From Variovorax sp. HW608 (GTDB taxonomy: Bacteria > Pseudomonadota > Gammaproteobacteria > Burkholderiales > Burkholderiaceae_C), in the NCBI RefSeq assembly GCF_900090195.1, contig NZ_LT607803.1, positions 868,001-932,000 of the forward strand: 64,000 nt of DNA, given 5' to 3'. Of the stretch, positions 1-7,949 are shown piece after piece. The position numbers were made by a program, and so were the translations under genes. The notes beneath the pieces were generated by a model, which worked only from the letters and a program-made list of their open reading frames with translations, did no database searches and was not told the origin of the DNA. Numbering within the stretch: the stretch's first letter is position 1; each line of letters begins with the position of its first letter.

Positions 1-260
1 TGGGATGCCGCGTGACCCTCTCCAAGGAATCGCGACACGGGCAACCGGGCGGATTCTTCTCCGCCCGGGTCGCCGTCACGCTGCCGGGCCGGGAGCTCAC
101 CGTTTCGCACGCGCACGAGGAGGACGCCCACATCGCACTGCGAGATGCCTTCGATGCCATCCGGCGCAGGCTGGAGGACGGGCAGCAGATCCGCCGCGGC
201 GAGGTCAAACACCACGCCGCGGTCGCGCACCGCGACGGCGAGGATGCCGTCGGCGAGTGA
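1..260 (+). CDS. Ribosome hibernation/modulation factor (HPF/RaiA, S30AE family), 3' part
   Basis: The reading frame is open from the window edge to the TGA at 258-260, so the start lies outside. About 85 residues are visible, with the S30AE pattern: a strand (FSARVAVTLPGREL), then the helix LRDAFDAIRRRLEDG and a basic RRGEVK segment. Proteins of this family bind the 30S decoding region or promote 70S dimers in stationary phase; that function is family knowledge. The visible end corresponds to the short form, without the extra C-terminal dimerisation domain of long HPF. The next gene is convergent, 31 bases away. The family call is fairly safe; which paralogue it is cannot be decided. Confidence 0.6.
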   Translation, partial: GCRVTLSKESRHGQPGGFFSARVAVTLPGRELTVSHAHEEDAHIALRDAFDAIRRRLEDGQQIRRGEVKHHAAVAHRDGEDAVGE

Positions 261-291
261 AGCGCCGGCCCGGCTGCCTTGCGAGGCCGCC

Positions 292-1242
292 CTACGGATC
301 GCTGCCAGGCGCAGCGCGATGCAGCACGTGGACCGTCACTTCGGGCGGGCAGTGAAAGCGCGCATCGATGATCGAGCAGCCGCAACCCACCGACGTATAG
401 CCCTGCATGCGCCCAAAGCGCCAAGCTCCCCGGGCCAGCCGGCGGGGCGCGGCGCAGTCCGTCAGCACGGGGATGCCGCCGGGCAGACAAATCTGGCCAC
501 CGTGCGTATGGCCGCAGAGCATCAGGTCGAAGCCGTGTGCCGCGGCGATGCGATAGGGCTCCGGCGTATGCGAAAGGAGGATCGCGCACGCATCCGGCGC
601 CAGCCCGTTCGCCGCCCGGGCGACGTCATGCGTTCGGAAGTAGTGGGCATCGTCGATGCCGGCGATGTGCAGCTTCGCCCCGCGGCGATCGAGCGCCGAG
701 CACTCGTTCATCAGCACCCGAACCCCGAGCTGCTCGAGTCCCGCGACGAGCGCGATGCCGTCGTGATTGCCCAGCACGGCGAACACCGGCTGCGGCAGCA
801 CCGGAACGAGCCGCCCGAGCGCCGCGAGCGCCGGCGCACATGAGCCCTGGATCCCGAACCGATAGTCGCCCGTGAGCACGCAGGCGTCGCAGACAAGGCC
901 GCTGACCGTGGCCACCAGCGCATCCACGTAGTGCCTTCCCACATCCAGATGCAGGTCGCTCAGGTGCAGCAGCGTGCAGCCCTCGAAGGCGGCCGGCAGG
1001 CGGGCCAGATGCACCTCGTTGCGCCCGACCCGGATCCGGCGCGCGTTGCGGCGCCCCCGCGCGCGCAGACCCACGGCCGTAAGCAGGCGATGGATCAGCC
1101 GGCCTGCGGCGGGCAGATGTTCCGGGCGCAGGAAATCCTCCACGTGCCGGTAGCGATGGATGTCCTGCTCCTTCTCCATGGCGAGGCGCTGCCTGAGCGC
1201 GCCCTCGCCCATCCTTCCAGCCAACTCCGACTTCGCATCCAT
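292..1242 (-). CDS. Calcineurin-like metallophosphoesterase
   Basis: 316 residues with the full metal-binding set of the calcineurin-like phosphoesterase fold in order: DLHLD (D96, H98), GDYRF (D126), GNHD (N159, H160), LSHTPE (H225) and GHTHGGQ (H245, H247). These residues hold two metal ions that hydrolyse phosphomono- or diesters. The GHTHGGQ ending and overall length resemble YaeI/YkuE-type enzymes. Unlike many of that group there is no clear N-terminal membrane anchor; the first 80 residues are basic and hydrophilic. The substrate is unknown. It lies 28 bases downstream of a small cytochrome c gene on the same strand and may be cotranscribed with it. Confidence 0.85.
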   Translation of the reverse strand: MDAKSELAGRMGEGALRQRLAMEKEQDIHRYRHVEDFLRPEHLPAAGRLIHRLLTAVGLRARGRRNARRIRVGRNEVHLARLPAAFEGCTLLHLSDLHLDVGRHYVDALVATVSGLVCDACVLTGDYRFGIQGSCAPALAALGRLVPVLPQPVFAVLGNHDGIALVAGLEQLGVRVLMNECSALDRRGAKLHIAGIDDAHYFRTHDVARAANGLAPDACAILLSHTPEPYRIAAAHGFDLMLCGHTHGGQICLPGGIPVLTDCAAPRRLARGAWRFGRMQGYTSVGCGCSIIDARFHCPPEVTVHVLHRAAPGSDP

Positions 1243-1270
1243 CTCATGCGAAGCGCGGTGTCGCGCTTCG

Positions 1271-1612
1271 TCAATGGCCTTCGCCCTGCACGGATCTCAG
1301 CACCACCGGAGCTCCGCCGGACGACTTGAAACCATAGTAGCGCTCGTTGAGGTACTGCGTCACCGCGCCGATGTCCTCGTCACTCCAGGAGAGCGATCCG
1401 ACCCCCTGCCAGCGCGTGACCTGTGCGCGAAGGCTGTTCCAGTCCGTTGCCAGCCGGCGGTCGCGCCAATGGACCTGGGTCGTATGGCAGGCAATGCAGT
1501 GGGTGGTGTAGAGCAGCTCCCCACGCGACTGTGCCGCTGCAGGCGCATTGGGCAAAGCGATCATCGTCAACAGGACCCAAGCCGCCAATGGCGAAGTTGG
1601 CAGGAATTTCAT
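1271..1612 (-). CDS. Small exported monoheme cytochrome c
   Basis: 113 residues. I chose the ATG at 1612 because a GGAGG ribosome site precedes it and it opens a typical Sec signal peptide (MKFLPTS, a hydrophobic stretch, then NAPAAAQ). One haem-attachment motif, CIACH, lies about 15 residues into the mature protein, so it should carry one covalent haem c in the periplasm. The motif is followed by THCIACHTTQVHW and the C-terminal half is the short helical class I cytochrome fold. It sits between a Bug receptor gene and a phosphoesterase gene on the same strand. Its electron partner is not evident. Confidence 0.8.
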   Translation of the reverse strand: MKFLPTSPLAAWVLLTMIALPNAPAAAQSRGELLYTTHCIACHTTQVHWRDRRLATDWNSLRAQVTRWQGVGSLSWSDEDIGAVTQYLNERYYGFKSSGGAPVVLRSVQGEGH

Positions 1613-1727
1613 GGCGCGTACCTCCAGGGAAGTCCAGCATCGCGCAGCGACCGCGCGACCTGTTTGACGTAGCGCAACAGCCGGTCCTCCGAGCCGGGAA
1701 GCGACGCCCCCTGGGGCCGCTCCATGG

Positions 1728-2717
1728 TCACTCTGCCCGGATGTTCGCCTGCTGCGCAATGGCGCGCATGCGCGGCAATTCGTCTTCGATCCGTGCCGCC
1801 ACGGCGGCGGCGGGCTCCCAGGCGGGTTGCAGCCCGCTGGCGATCAGCTTGTCGCGGATTTCGGCGTCCGTCAGGGTCTCGGCGAGTGCCTTCTGCAGGT
1901 TGGTCCTTGCATCGGCCGGCAGGCCGCGCGGCGCAAAGAGCGCGAGCCAGGAATCGGCGGAGAAGCCGGCATACCCGCTTTCCGCCACCGTCGGCACGGC
2001 CGGCAGCTGCGTGGCACGCGTGGCGCCGGTGACCGCGATGGCCTTGACCTTGCCCGCCTTGAGGTGCGGCAGCGCAGCTGCCACGGTATCGATCGTGAAC
2101 GGGATCTGGCCGCCGATCAGATCGGTCATGGCCGGGGCGCTCCCCTTGTAGGGTACGTGCGTCAGCTTGACGCCAACGGCCTTCCACACGAGTTCGCCTG
2201 CGAAGTGGCCCGTGGTGCCGCTGCCGAATGAGCCGTAGCTGTACTTCTCCGGCTCGCGGCGCACCGCGTCGACCAGCTGTTTCAGGTCGTCCACCGGCAC
2301 GTCGCGGTTGGCAAGCAGGATCAGCGGCACACGCGCCACCATGCCGATGGGCTCGTAGCTCTTCTGCGGATCGTAGGGCAGCCTGGCGTTGAGCGCGGGA
2401 TTGACGGTGAAGGTGGATCCCGAGCTGATCAGCAGCGTGTAGCCGTCGGCCGGCGCCTTGGCGACGAATGCCGCACCGACGACGGTGCCGGCTCCGCCCT
2501 TGTTCTCGACCACGACCGGCTGGCCCAGCCGGTCGCCCAGTTTCTTGCCGACCAGCCGCCCGACGATGTCGACCGCGCCTCCCGGAGGAAAGGGGACGAC
2601 CAGTTGCACAGGCCTGGAGGGATAGCCCTGGGCCTGTGCCATGGGCCATGTCCCCATTCCGGCCACCGCCGCCACCAAGGCGGCGCATGCGTGCCTGCGC
2701 GGCATGTACTTCGTCAT
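1728..2717 (-). CDS. Bug-family periplasmic solute receptor (tripartite tricarboxylate transporter type)
   Basis: 329 residues. It has a signal peptide ending near residue 30 (AQAQG) and then the family hallmark YPSRPVQLVVPFPPGG, followed by ENKGGAGTVVGA and the C-terminal DAEIRDKL region. Bug proteins bind organic acids, amino acids or aromatic acids in the periplasm. TctA and TctB membrane subunits are absent nearby, as is common for the very numerous orphan Bug genes of Burkholderiales. It lies 81 bases downstream of acdS on the same strand, so it may be cotranscribed with it; whether it handles a related substrate is speculation. Confidence 0.9.
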   Translation of the reverse strand: MTKYMPRRHACAALVAAVAGMGTWPMAQAQGYPSRPVQLVVPFPPGGAVDIVGRLVGKKLGDRLGQPVVVENKGGAGTVVGAAFVAKAPADGYTLLISSGSTFTVNPALNARLPYDPQKSYEPIGMVARVPLILLANRDVPVDDLKQLVDAVRREPEKYSYGSFGSGTTGHFAGELVWKAVGVKLTHVPYKGSAPAMTDLIGGQIPFTIDTVAAALPHLKAGKVKAIAVTGATRATQLPAVPTVAESGYAGFSADSWLALFAPRGLPADARTNLQKALAETLTDAEIRDKLIASGLQPAWEPAAAVAARIEDELPRMRAIAQQANIRAE

Positions 2718-2798
2718 CTCGGGGCTCCTCGAGGTCAGATCAAGGCCAGGGACAACAGCTGGTTCAGCTGCGCCATCTCTTCTTGTCGCGATCCGGTT

Positions 2799-3815
2799 TC
2801 AGCCGTTGCGAAACAGAAAGCTGTAGGCGTTCAACGCCGGCACCCCTCCGAGGTGCGCATACAGCACGCGTGATCCCGCGGGGAATTCGCCCCGGCGCAC
2901 CTTGTCGATCATTCCGTGCATGGACTTGCCTTCGTACACGGGGTCGGTGAGCATGCCCTCCTGGCGAGCGCACAGGCGGATGGCCTCCAGCGTGCCCTCG
3001 TTGGGCAGGCCGTACTCGGGGCCGCCATAGCGCGTGTCGAGCACCACGTCCCGCGCGCCGATGTCGCGGTCCAGCTCCACGAGCCGGGCGGTGTTCTGCG
3101 CGATGCGCAGGATCTGCGCATGCGTCTGCTCGGGCTTGGCCGAGGCGTCGATGCCGATCACGCGGTCGGCCCGTCCGTCGGCCGCGAAGCCCACGACCAT
3201 GCCGGCCTGCGTGCTGCCCGTGACCGAGCACACCACGATGTAGTCGAACTTGAAGCCCAGTTCCTGCTCCTGCTGGCGCACCTCCTCGGCGAAGCCGACG
3301 AAGCCCAGGCCGCCGAGCGGGTGTTCGGAACAGCCCGCCGGCACGGGGAAGGGCTTGCCGCCGGCACGGCGCACATCGTCCATGGCCTGCTCCCAGCTCG
3401 GGCGGATGCCGATGTCGAATCCCGCCGCGTCCAGGCGTACGTCCGCACCCATGATGCGGCTCATCTCGATGTTGCCCACGCGGTCGTACACGGCGTCGGA
3501 GTAGTTGACCCAGTTCTCCTGCACGAGCACGCACTTCATGCCCAGATGGGCTGCCACGGCGGCCACCTGTCGGGTCTGGTTGGACTGGATGCCGCCGATG
3601 GACACCAGCGTGTCGTAGCCGCCCTCGATCGCCTCGGGGATCAGGTACTCGAGCTTGCGGGTCTTGTTGCCGCCGAAGGCGAGGCCGCTGTTGCAGTCCT
3701 CGCGCTTGGCATACAGCTCGACCTTGCCGCCCAGGTGGGCGCTCAGGCGCTTCAGGGGCTGGATCGGCGTCGGGCCGAATGTCAATGGATGACGGGGAAA
3801 CTTCTTGAGATTCAT
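2799..3815 (-). CDS. acdS: 1-aminocyclopropane-1-carboxylate deaminase
   Basis: 338 residues, exactly the usual AcdS length. The enzyme is PLP-dependent and opens the cyclopropane ring of ACC, the plant ethylene precursor, giving 2-oxobutanoate and ammonia in the cytoplasm. The PLP lysine is K51 (GGNKTRK), with S78, Y268 and Y294 in place. The residues that separate genuine ACC deaminases from the similar D-cysteine desulfhydrases, E295 and L322, are both present (DPVYEGK and AHLGG). The divergent Lrp-type gene on the other side of the 150-base promoter region is the cognate regulator. This marks a plant-associated organism. Confidence 0.96.
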   Translation of the reverse strand: MNLKKFPRHPLTFGPTPIQPLKRLSAHLGGKVELYAKREDCNSGLAFGGNKTRKLEYLIPEAIEGGYDTLVSIGGIQSNQTRQVAAVAAHLGMKCVLVQENWVNYSDAVYDRVGNIEMSRIMGADVRLDAAGFDIGIRPSWEQAMDDVRRAGGKPFPVPAGCSEHPLGGLGFVGFAEEVRQQEQELGFKFDYIVVCSVTGSTQAGMVVGFAADGRADRVIGIDASAKPEQTHAQILRIAQNTARLVELDRDIGARDVVLDTRYGGPEYGLPNEGTLEAIRLCARQEGMLTDPVYEGKSMHGMIDKVRRGEFPAGSRVLYAHLGGVPALNAYSFLFRNG

Positions 3816-3926
3816 TCGATGGCTCCTTGCTGTGGCGAGAAGCCATCGTAGGCAATCGTCGCATCAACGTGGTTGCGACTTTCGATGTGTTGATGCAAGC
3901 TCGACCATCCAGATCCTCCGCAATCG

Positions 3927-3946
3927 TTGAATCATTGCTTATTCAA
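3927..3946. promoter_or_regulatory. Candidate AcdR operator in the acdS-acdR intergenic region
   Basis: Perfect inverted repeat TTGAAT-N8-ATTCAA, 19 bases upstream of the acdR start and about 110 bases upstream of acdS. Its A/T-rich symmetry fits an Lrp-type box, and the similarity to a TTGAT-N4-ATCAA pattern also makes an FNR-like site possible. Known acdS promoters are controlled by Lrp-type AcdR, CRP and FNR. The assignment to AcdR is inferred from position. Confidence 0.45.
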
Positions 3947-3965
3947 TCTGTTTTGAACAACAAAA

Positions 3966-4460
3966 ATGCGTAGCAAGAAGAGAACCGAACCGGCCGTTGC
4001 CACCGACCTCGATCGGACCGATCGCGCGATTCTTCGCGCGCTGCAGCGCGACGCCTCGGTGTCCAACGTCGCGCTGGCCCGCAAGGTCAACCTGAGCCCC
4101 GCTGCCTGCCTGCGACGCGTGGAACGCCTCAGGACCGCGGGCCTGATCCGGGGCATCGTGGCATTGCTCGACCCGGCGCCGCTCGACGCAGGCATGCTGG
4201 TCCTGGTCGGCGTCGTGCTCGACCGCTCGACACCCGAGTCCTTCGCCAACTTCGAAAAGGCGGCCCAGAAGGTCTCGGGCTGCATGGAGTGCCACGTCGT
4301 GACGGGCGAGTTCGACTACTTCATGCTGATCCGCACGAAGGACGGCGCCAGCTTCAACCAACTGCACGCGCAGCAGTTGCTCTACCTGCCAGGCGTGCGG
4401 CAGATCCGCTCGTTCATGGTGCTCAAGCAGGTGCTTTCGACGACGCAGATCCCGATCTAG
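3966..4460 (+). CDS. acdR: Lrp/AsnC-family transcriptional regulator of acdS
   Basis: 164 residues. An N-terminal winged helix-turn-helix (about residues 15-60, DRTDRAILRALQRD then LSPAACLRRVERL) is followed by the RAM/AsnC ligand-binding fold (about 75-155, including VTGEFDYFMLIRT). It is divergent from acdS across 150 bases, the standard arrangement in which AcdR activates ACC deaminase synthesis when ACC is available. Its last 38 bases overlap the end of the convergent downstream gene. The assignment rests on family and position together. Confidence 0.9.
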   Translation: MRSKKRTEPAVATDLDRTDRAILRALQRDASVSNVALARKVNLSPAACLRRVERLRTAGLIRGIVALLDPAPLDAGMLVLVGVVLDRSTPESFANFEKAAQKVSGCMECHVVTGEFDYFMLIRTKDGASFNQLHAQQLLYLPGVRQIRSFMVLKQVLSTTQIPI

Positions 4461-5160
4461 TCCTGGCGCGAGCGGCAGCTTCCGGCCCGATCTCCCCGAC
4501 CGAGAGGCTCAAGGCCTTCAGGACCGGATCGATGGCGTCGATCAGTTCAGCCTCATTCACCCATTCATCCATCCGGAAGAATGCACCTTCCAGCGTCACG
4601 GGTGCCGTCCGGCTGCCCCACCAGAAATCCCCCGCGTGGTCGATGCCGGCTCGCAGGCCGTCCTCCTCGCTGCGCAGCGCGACCCACGCGATGGACCTGT
4701 CGGGGCGCTGGATCGGCGCCAGCAGGGTGAAGCCGAGCCATTGCAGATTGGGAACGTGCTCCAGGTGACCGTAGAGGCGATACGCGTTGCCCGCCTCTTC
4801 CGCCAGGATTGCGCGCTCGCCCAGAGTCAGGGGCAACGTGCCGGCACGCTCGCCTTCGAGCAGTTGCGGCAGCAGGTACTCTCGCAAGCCGATGTTGGGC
4901 GAATGAACCAGCGCCTCGATCGTCGTGCGCTGGGCCCAGAGGATCCATGCCGCCGCCTTGCTGCGTTCGGCCAGTTCCGTCGCGCCCTGCGACAGCACGC
5001 CCAGCGATCCGCCGTCGCCACCGAGCGACTCGGGCACGGCGCATCGCAGCAAGCCGGATTCGACGACCAGGCGCAATGCCTCGAGCCCCGCGGCGACGAC
5101 GGCCTTCTTCTCGTTGACCGGGGCGGCGGTGGAAATGAGTGCCTTGCGTGATGGTGTCAT
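4423..5160 (-). CDS. Acyl-CoA dehydrogenase-like protein lacking the C-terminal domain
   Basis: 245 residues, against about 380-400 for a full acyl-CoA dehydrogenase. The N-terminal helical domain is recognisable (GLLRCAVPESLGGDGGS, then ATELAERSKAAAWILWA) and part of the central beta-domain follows (WWGSRTAPVTLEGAFF). The C-terminal four-helix domain, which carries the catalytic glutamate in most families and half of the FAD site, is missing. The last dozen residues, TRSGSASSKAPA, are encoded over the 3' end of acdR on the other strand and look like read-through. It may be a naturally short paralogue or a gene cut when acdR was placed beside it. Catalytic activity is doubtful. Confidence 0.6.
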   Translation of the reverse strand: MTPSRKALISTAAPVNEKKAVVAAGLEALRLVVESGLLRCAVPESLGGDGGSLGVLSQGATELAERSKAAAWILWAQRTTIEALVHSPNIGLREYLLPQLLEGERAGTLPLTLGERAILAEEAGNAYRLYGHLEHVPNLQWLGFTLLAPIQRPDRSIAWVALRSEEDGLRAGIDHAGDFWWGSRTAPVTLEGAFFRMDEWVNEAELIDAIDPVLKALSLSVGEIGPEAAARARTRSGSASSKAPA

Positions 5161-5226
5161 GGACCGATCATGCGCGGACGGTAGTGATCGCTAAGATCCA
5201 GTTTTCCAGATCATCGACCGGATCAG

Positions 5227-6654
5227 ATGGCTGACGACGCTCCCACACGCTACGAACAGCTGGCGCACGACATGTCCCAGGCGATCCGCGAAGGACTGCT
5301 CAAGGCGGGCGACCGGCTGCCGTCGGTACGGGATACCTGTCAGCGCCGCGGCGTGAGTCCATCGACCGTCTTCCAGGCCTATGGGCTTCTGGAGGCGCGC
5401 GGGGTCATCGAGGCCAGACCACGCTCCGGCTACTACGTCCGCGCGCAGAAGCGACCCTTGCGCGCGACGCCGCTGGCCGCGGTCCCCAGGCCGGAAGCCA
5501 CCGAGGTCGCCGTCAGCGCGCTGGCCTTCGAGATCCTGGAGTCGACGCGCGATCCGAAGGTCGTTCCGCTCGGCTCCGCCTTCCCCGCCCCGCACCTCTT
5601 CCCGCTGGACGAACTCACCCGGGCGGGCGCGCGGGCCATGCGCAGGATCCGGCCCGAGCAGATCACCACGGCACTGACCGTGGGCGACGAAGGTCTGCGG
5701 CAGGCGCTGCGCCGGCGCTACGCGCTGCAAGGTGTCCCGCTTGCTGCCGACGAGCTGGTGATCACCAACGGTGCCATGGAGGCCCTCAACCTTTGCCTGC
5801 AGGCCGTCACGCGGCCGGGCGACATCGTGGTGGTGGAATCGCCCACGTTCTACGCGAGCCTGCAGGCGCTCGAACGCCTGGGGCTTCGCGCTGTCGAGGT
5901 CGCCACGGACCCCAGGGAAGGCGTGGTGCTCGGCGACCTGCAGCGCCTGCTGGATCAGCATGAGGTGGCGGCCTGCTGGTTCATGCCCAACCTCCAGAAT
6001 CCGCTGGGCTCGCTCATGCCTACGCCCGCCAAACGGGCGCTTGTCGAACTGTTGGCAAGCAAGGGTGTTCCGCTGATCGAGGATGACGTCTACGGCGAGC
6101 TGTACGCGGACGTGCGGCGCCCTCCGCCTGCCAAGGCGTTCGACCAGGCCGGGCATGTCCTGCATTGCGCCTCGTTCTCCAAATGCCTCGCGCCGGGCTA
6201 TCGCGTGGGCTGGGCTGCCGCGGGGCGCTATGCGCAGCAGGTGCTTCGGCTGAAGATGATGACGTCGCTGGCCACATCGATCCCGCCCCAGCTCGCGATT
6301 GCCGACTACCTCGCCCAAGGCAGCTACGACCGCCACCTGCGCCAGTTGCGCGCCGCGCTCAGCGCCGAACAGCAGCGCGCCCGGCGCCTGATCGAGCGCT
6401 ACTTTCCGGCAGGCACGCGCGTCACGCTGGCCGCGGGAGGCTATTTCCTCTGGCTGGAACTGCCGGGCGACATCGATGCGCTCGAACTGCATCACCGGGC
6501 GATGTCGGTCGGCATCAGCACCGCGCCGGGTGTGCTGTTCTCGGCCGATCGACGATTCACCCACCACCTGCGCCTGAACGTCGGCCACCCGGGCGATGCC
6601 CGGGTCGACCCCGCGATCCGCACGCTGGGCCAGCTGGCCAGCGCCATGCGCTAG
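5227..6654 (+). CDS. MocR-type regulator (GntR DNA-binding domain fused to aminotransferase domain)
   Basis: 475 residues. A GntR winged helix occupies about residues 5-75 (MSQAIREGLLKAGDRLPSVR, then GVSPSTVFQAYGLLEARG). A fold-type I aminotransferase-like domain fills the rest, with the likely PLP lysine K319 in SFSKCLAPGYRVGW and the NPLGSLMP loop. MocR proteins are usually regulators that sense PLP or an amino compound. The gene is divergent from the acyl-CoA dehydrogenase-like gene, 66 bases away, which could be a target. Its stop codon overlaps the stop of the convergent cydX gene. Confidence 0.88.
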   Translation: MADDAPTRYEQLAHDMSQAIREGLLKAGDRLPSVRDTCQRRGVSPSTVFQAYGLLEARGVIEARPRSGYYVRAQKRPLRATPLAAVPRPEATEVAVSALAFEILESTRDPKVVPLGSAFPAPHLFPLDELTRAGARAMRRIRPEQITTALTVGDEGLRQALRRRYALQGVPLAADELVITNGAMEALNLCLQAVTRPGDIVVVESPTFYASLQALERLGLRAVEVATDPREGVVLGDLQRLLDQHEVAACWFMPNLQNPLGSLMPTPAKRALVELLASKGVPLIEDDVYGELYADVRRPPPAKAFDQAGHVLHCASFSKCLAPGYRVGWAAAGRYAQQVLRLKMMTSLATSIPPQLAIADYLAQGSYDRHLRQLRAALSAEQQRARRLIERYFPAGTRVTLAAGGYFLWLELPGDIDALELHHRAMSVGISTAPGVLFSADRRFTHHLRLNVGHPGDARVDPAIRTLGQLASAMR

Positions 6655-6758
6655 CCGCGTTCGTCGCCTGCGTCGTCCATCAGCTCGAACCACATTGCAT
6701 TGAGGACCGCGAAAGTCGCGGCCAACGGCAAACCCAACAACCAGGCGAAGTACCACAT
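6651..6758 (-). CDS. cydX: Cytochrome bd oxidase small subunit (CydX/YbgT family)
   Basis: 35 residues, one membrane helix, beginning MWYFAWLLGLPLA, the CydX signature in which the tryptophan-rich start and a single hydrophobic helix pack against CydA. An AGGAG ribosome site precedes the ATG at 6758, and the gene follows cydB by 23 bases, the usual cydABX order. The family is needed for stability and activity of the oxidase. The TAG stop shares two bases with the TAG of the convergent MocR gene, so the two coding sequences meet tail to tail. Confidence 0.88.
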   Translation of the reverse strand: MWYFAWLLGLPLAATFAVLNAMWFELMDDAGDERG

Positions 6759-6781
6759 TGCTTTTGCTCCTGGAGCCGCCG

Positions 6782-7936
6782 TCAGTAGGCGTGCCCCTTG
6801 CCTTCCTCGATGGCCCTCTGGTCGACCTTGCCGCTCAGCACGGCGTAGACCCAGCTGGTGTAGCCGATGATGAGCGGCAGGAAGATGGCCGTGACCACCA
6901 GCATGACGAACAGCGTGAGATGGCTCGACGATGCATCCCACGCGGTGAGGCTGGCGCGCGCATCCAGCGACGAGGGCAGCAGGAAGGGGAACATCGACAC
7001 GCCCACGCTCGCGATGATGCCGGCGATCGACACGCCGCTCGCCAGCAGTGCCGCCAGCGCGCGGCGTGCGGCGATGGCCCCTGCAGCCAACAGCGGACCG
7101 GCCACGCCCAGAGCGGGCACCAGCCACAACGAGGGGTGCGCCGCATAGTTGGCGAGCCACGCGCCCGGCGCCTGCGCCACCGTCTTGAGCAGCGGATTGG
7201 AAGGCCCGCCCGCCGCCACCTCGCTGGTGATCTGGTAGCCCTGCACGAAGCGGGTCAGCATCAGGCCGGCCAGCGCATACAGCACGGCGGTCGCCAGCGC
7301 GGCAACGACGCCGAATCGGCGCGCTCGCTCGGCCACCGCGCCCTCGGCCTTGAGTTGCAACCAGCTTGCGCCATGCATCAGCAGCATCGACAGCGACACC
7401 AGCCCGGCAAGCAGCGCATAAGGGTTGAGCAAGCCGAAGAACGTGCCCTCGTAGAAGATGCGCATGTCGCCGGCGAATCGGAAGGGCACGCCCTGCAGCA
7501 CATTGCCCATGGCGATGCCGAAGATCAGCGCAGGGACCACGCCGGCCAGGCACAGGACGGCATCCCAACGGCTGCGCCAGGCCGCGTCCGCGCGCTTGCT
7601 GCGGAACTTGAATGCCACCGGTCGAAGGATCAGCGGAACCAGCGCGGCGAACATCGCGAAATAGAAGCCCGAGAAGGACACCGCATACAGCGGCGGCCAG
7701 GCGGCGAAGATCGCGCCGCCACCCACGATCAGCCAGACCTGGTTGCCCTCCCACACCGGGCCGACGCTGTTGATGACCACGCGCCGTTCCAGATCGGTTC
7801 TCGCGACCCATGGCAGCAGCGCGGCGGCGCCCAGGTCGAAGCCATCCGTCACCGCAAACCCGATCAGCAGCACGCCCAGCAGTGCCCACCAGGTCAGACG
7901 CAGGGTCTCGTAGGAAAGGAGTTCGTGAAGAATCAT
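6782..7936 (-). CDS. cydB: Cytochrome bd ubiquinol oxidase subunit II
   Basis: 384 residues from the ATG at 7936 (GAGGA site upstream; a longer open frame to 8005 would add a non-homologous tail and overlap cydA). Starts MILHELLSYETLRLTWW and contains the family segment GFAVTDGFDLGAAALLPW, followed by NGNVWEGNQVW-like PVWEGNQVWLIVGGGAIFA. Eight or more hydrophobic helices are expected in the inner membrane. With CydA it forms the quinol-oxidising, oxygen-reducing complex that does not pump protons but has high oxygen affinity. It lies 13 bases downstream of cydA. Confidence 0.95.
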   Translation of the reverse strand: MILHELLSYETLRLTWWALLGVLLIGFAVTDGFDLGAAALLPWVARTDLERRVVINSVGPVWEGNQVWLIVGGGAIFAAWPPLYAVSFSGFYFAMFAALVPLILRPVAFKFRSKRADAAWRSRWDAVLCLAGVVPALIFGIAMGNVLQGVPFRFAGDMRIFYEGTFFGLLNPYALLAGLVSLSMLLMHGASWLQLKAEGAVAERARRFGVVAALATAVLYALAGLMLTRFVQGYQITSEVAAGGPSNPLLKTVAQAPGAWLANYAAHPSLWLVPALGVAGPLLAAGAIAARRALAALLASGVSIAGIIASVGVSMFPFLLPSSLDARASLTAWDASSSHLTLFVMLVVTAIFLPLIIGYTSWVYAVLSGKVDQRAIEEGKGHAY

Positions 7937-7949
7937 GACCGCGTCCTCG

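Noticed and set aside
5191..6756. Long minus-strand frame (521 codons) opposite the MocR gene
   Set aside because: It mirrors the MocR gene, has a composition rich in R, H and G, and shows no family motif or ribosome site. High GC creates such shadow frames.
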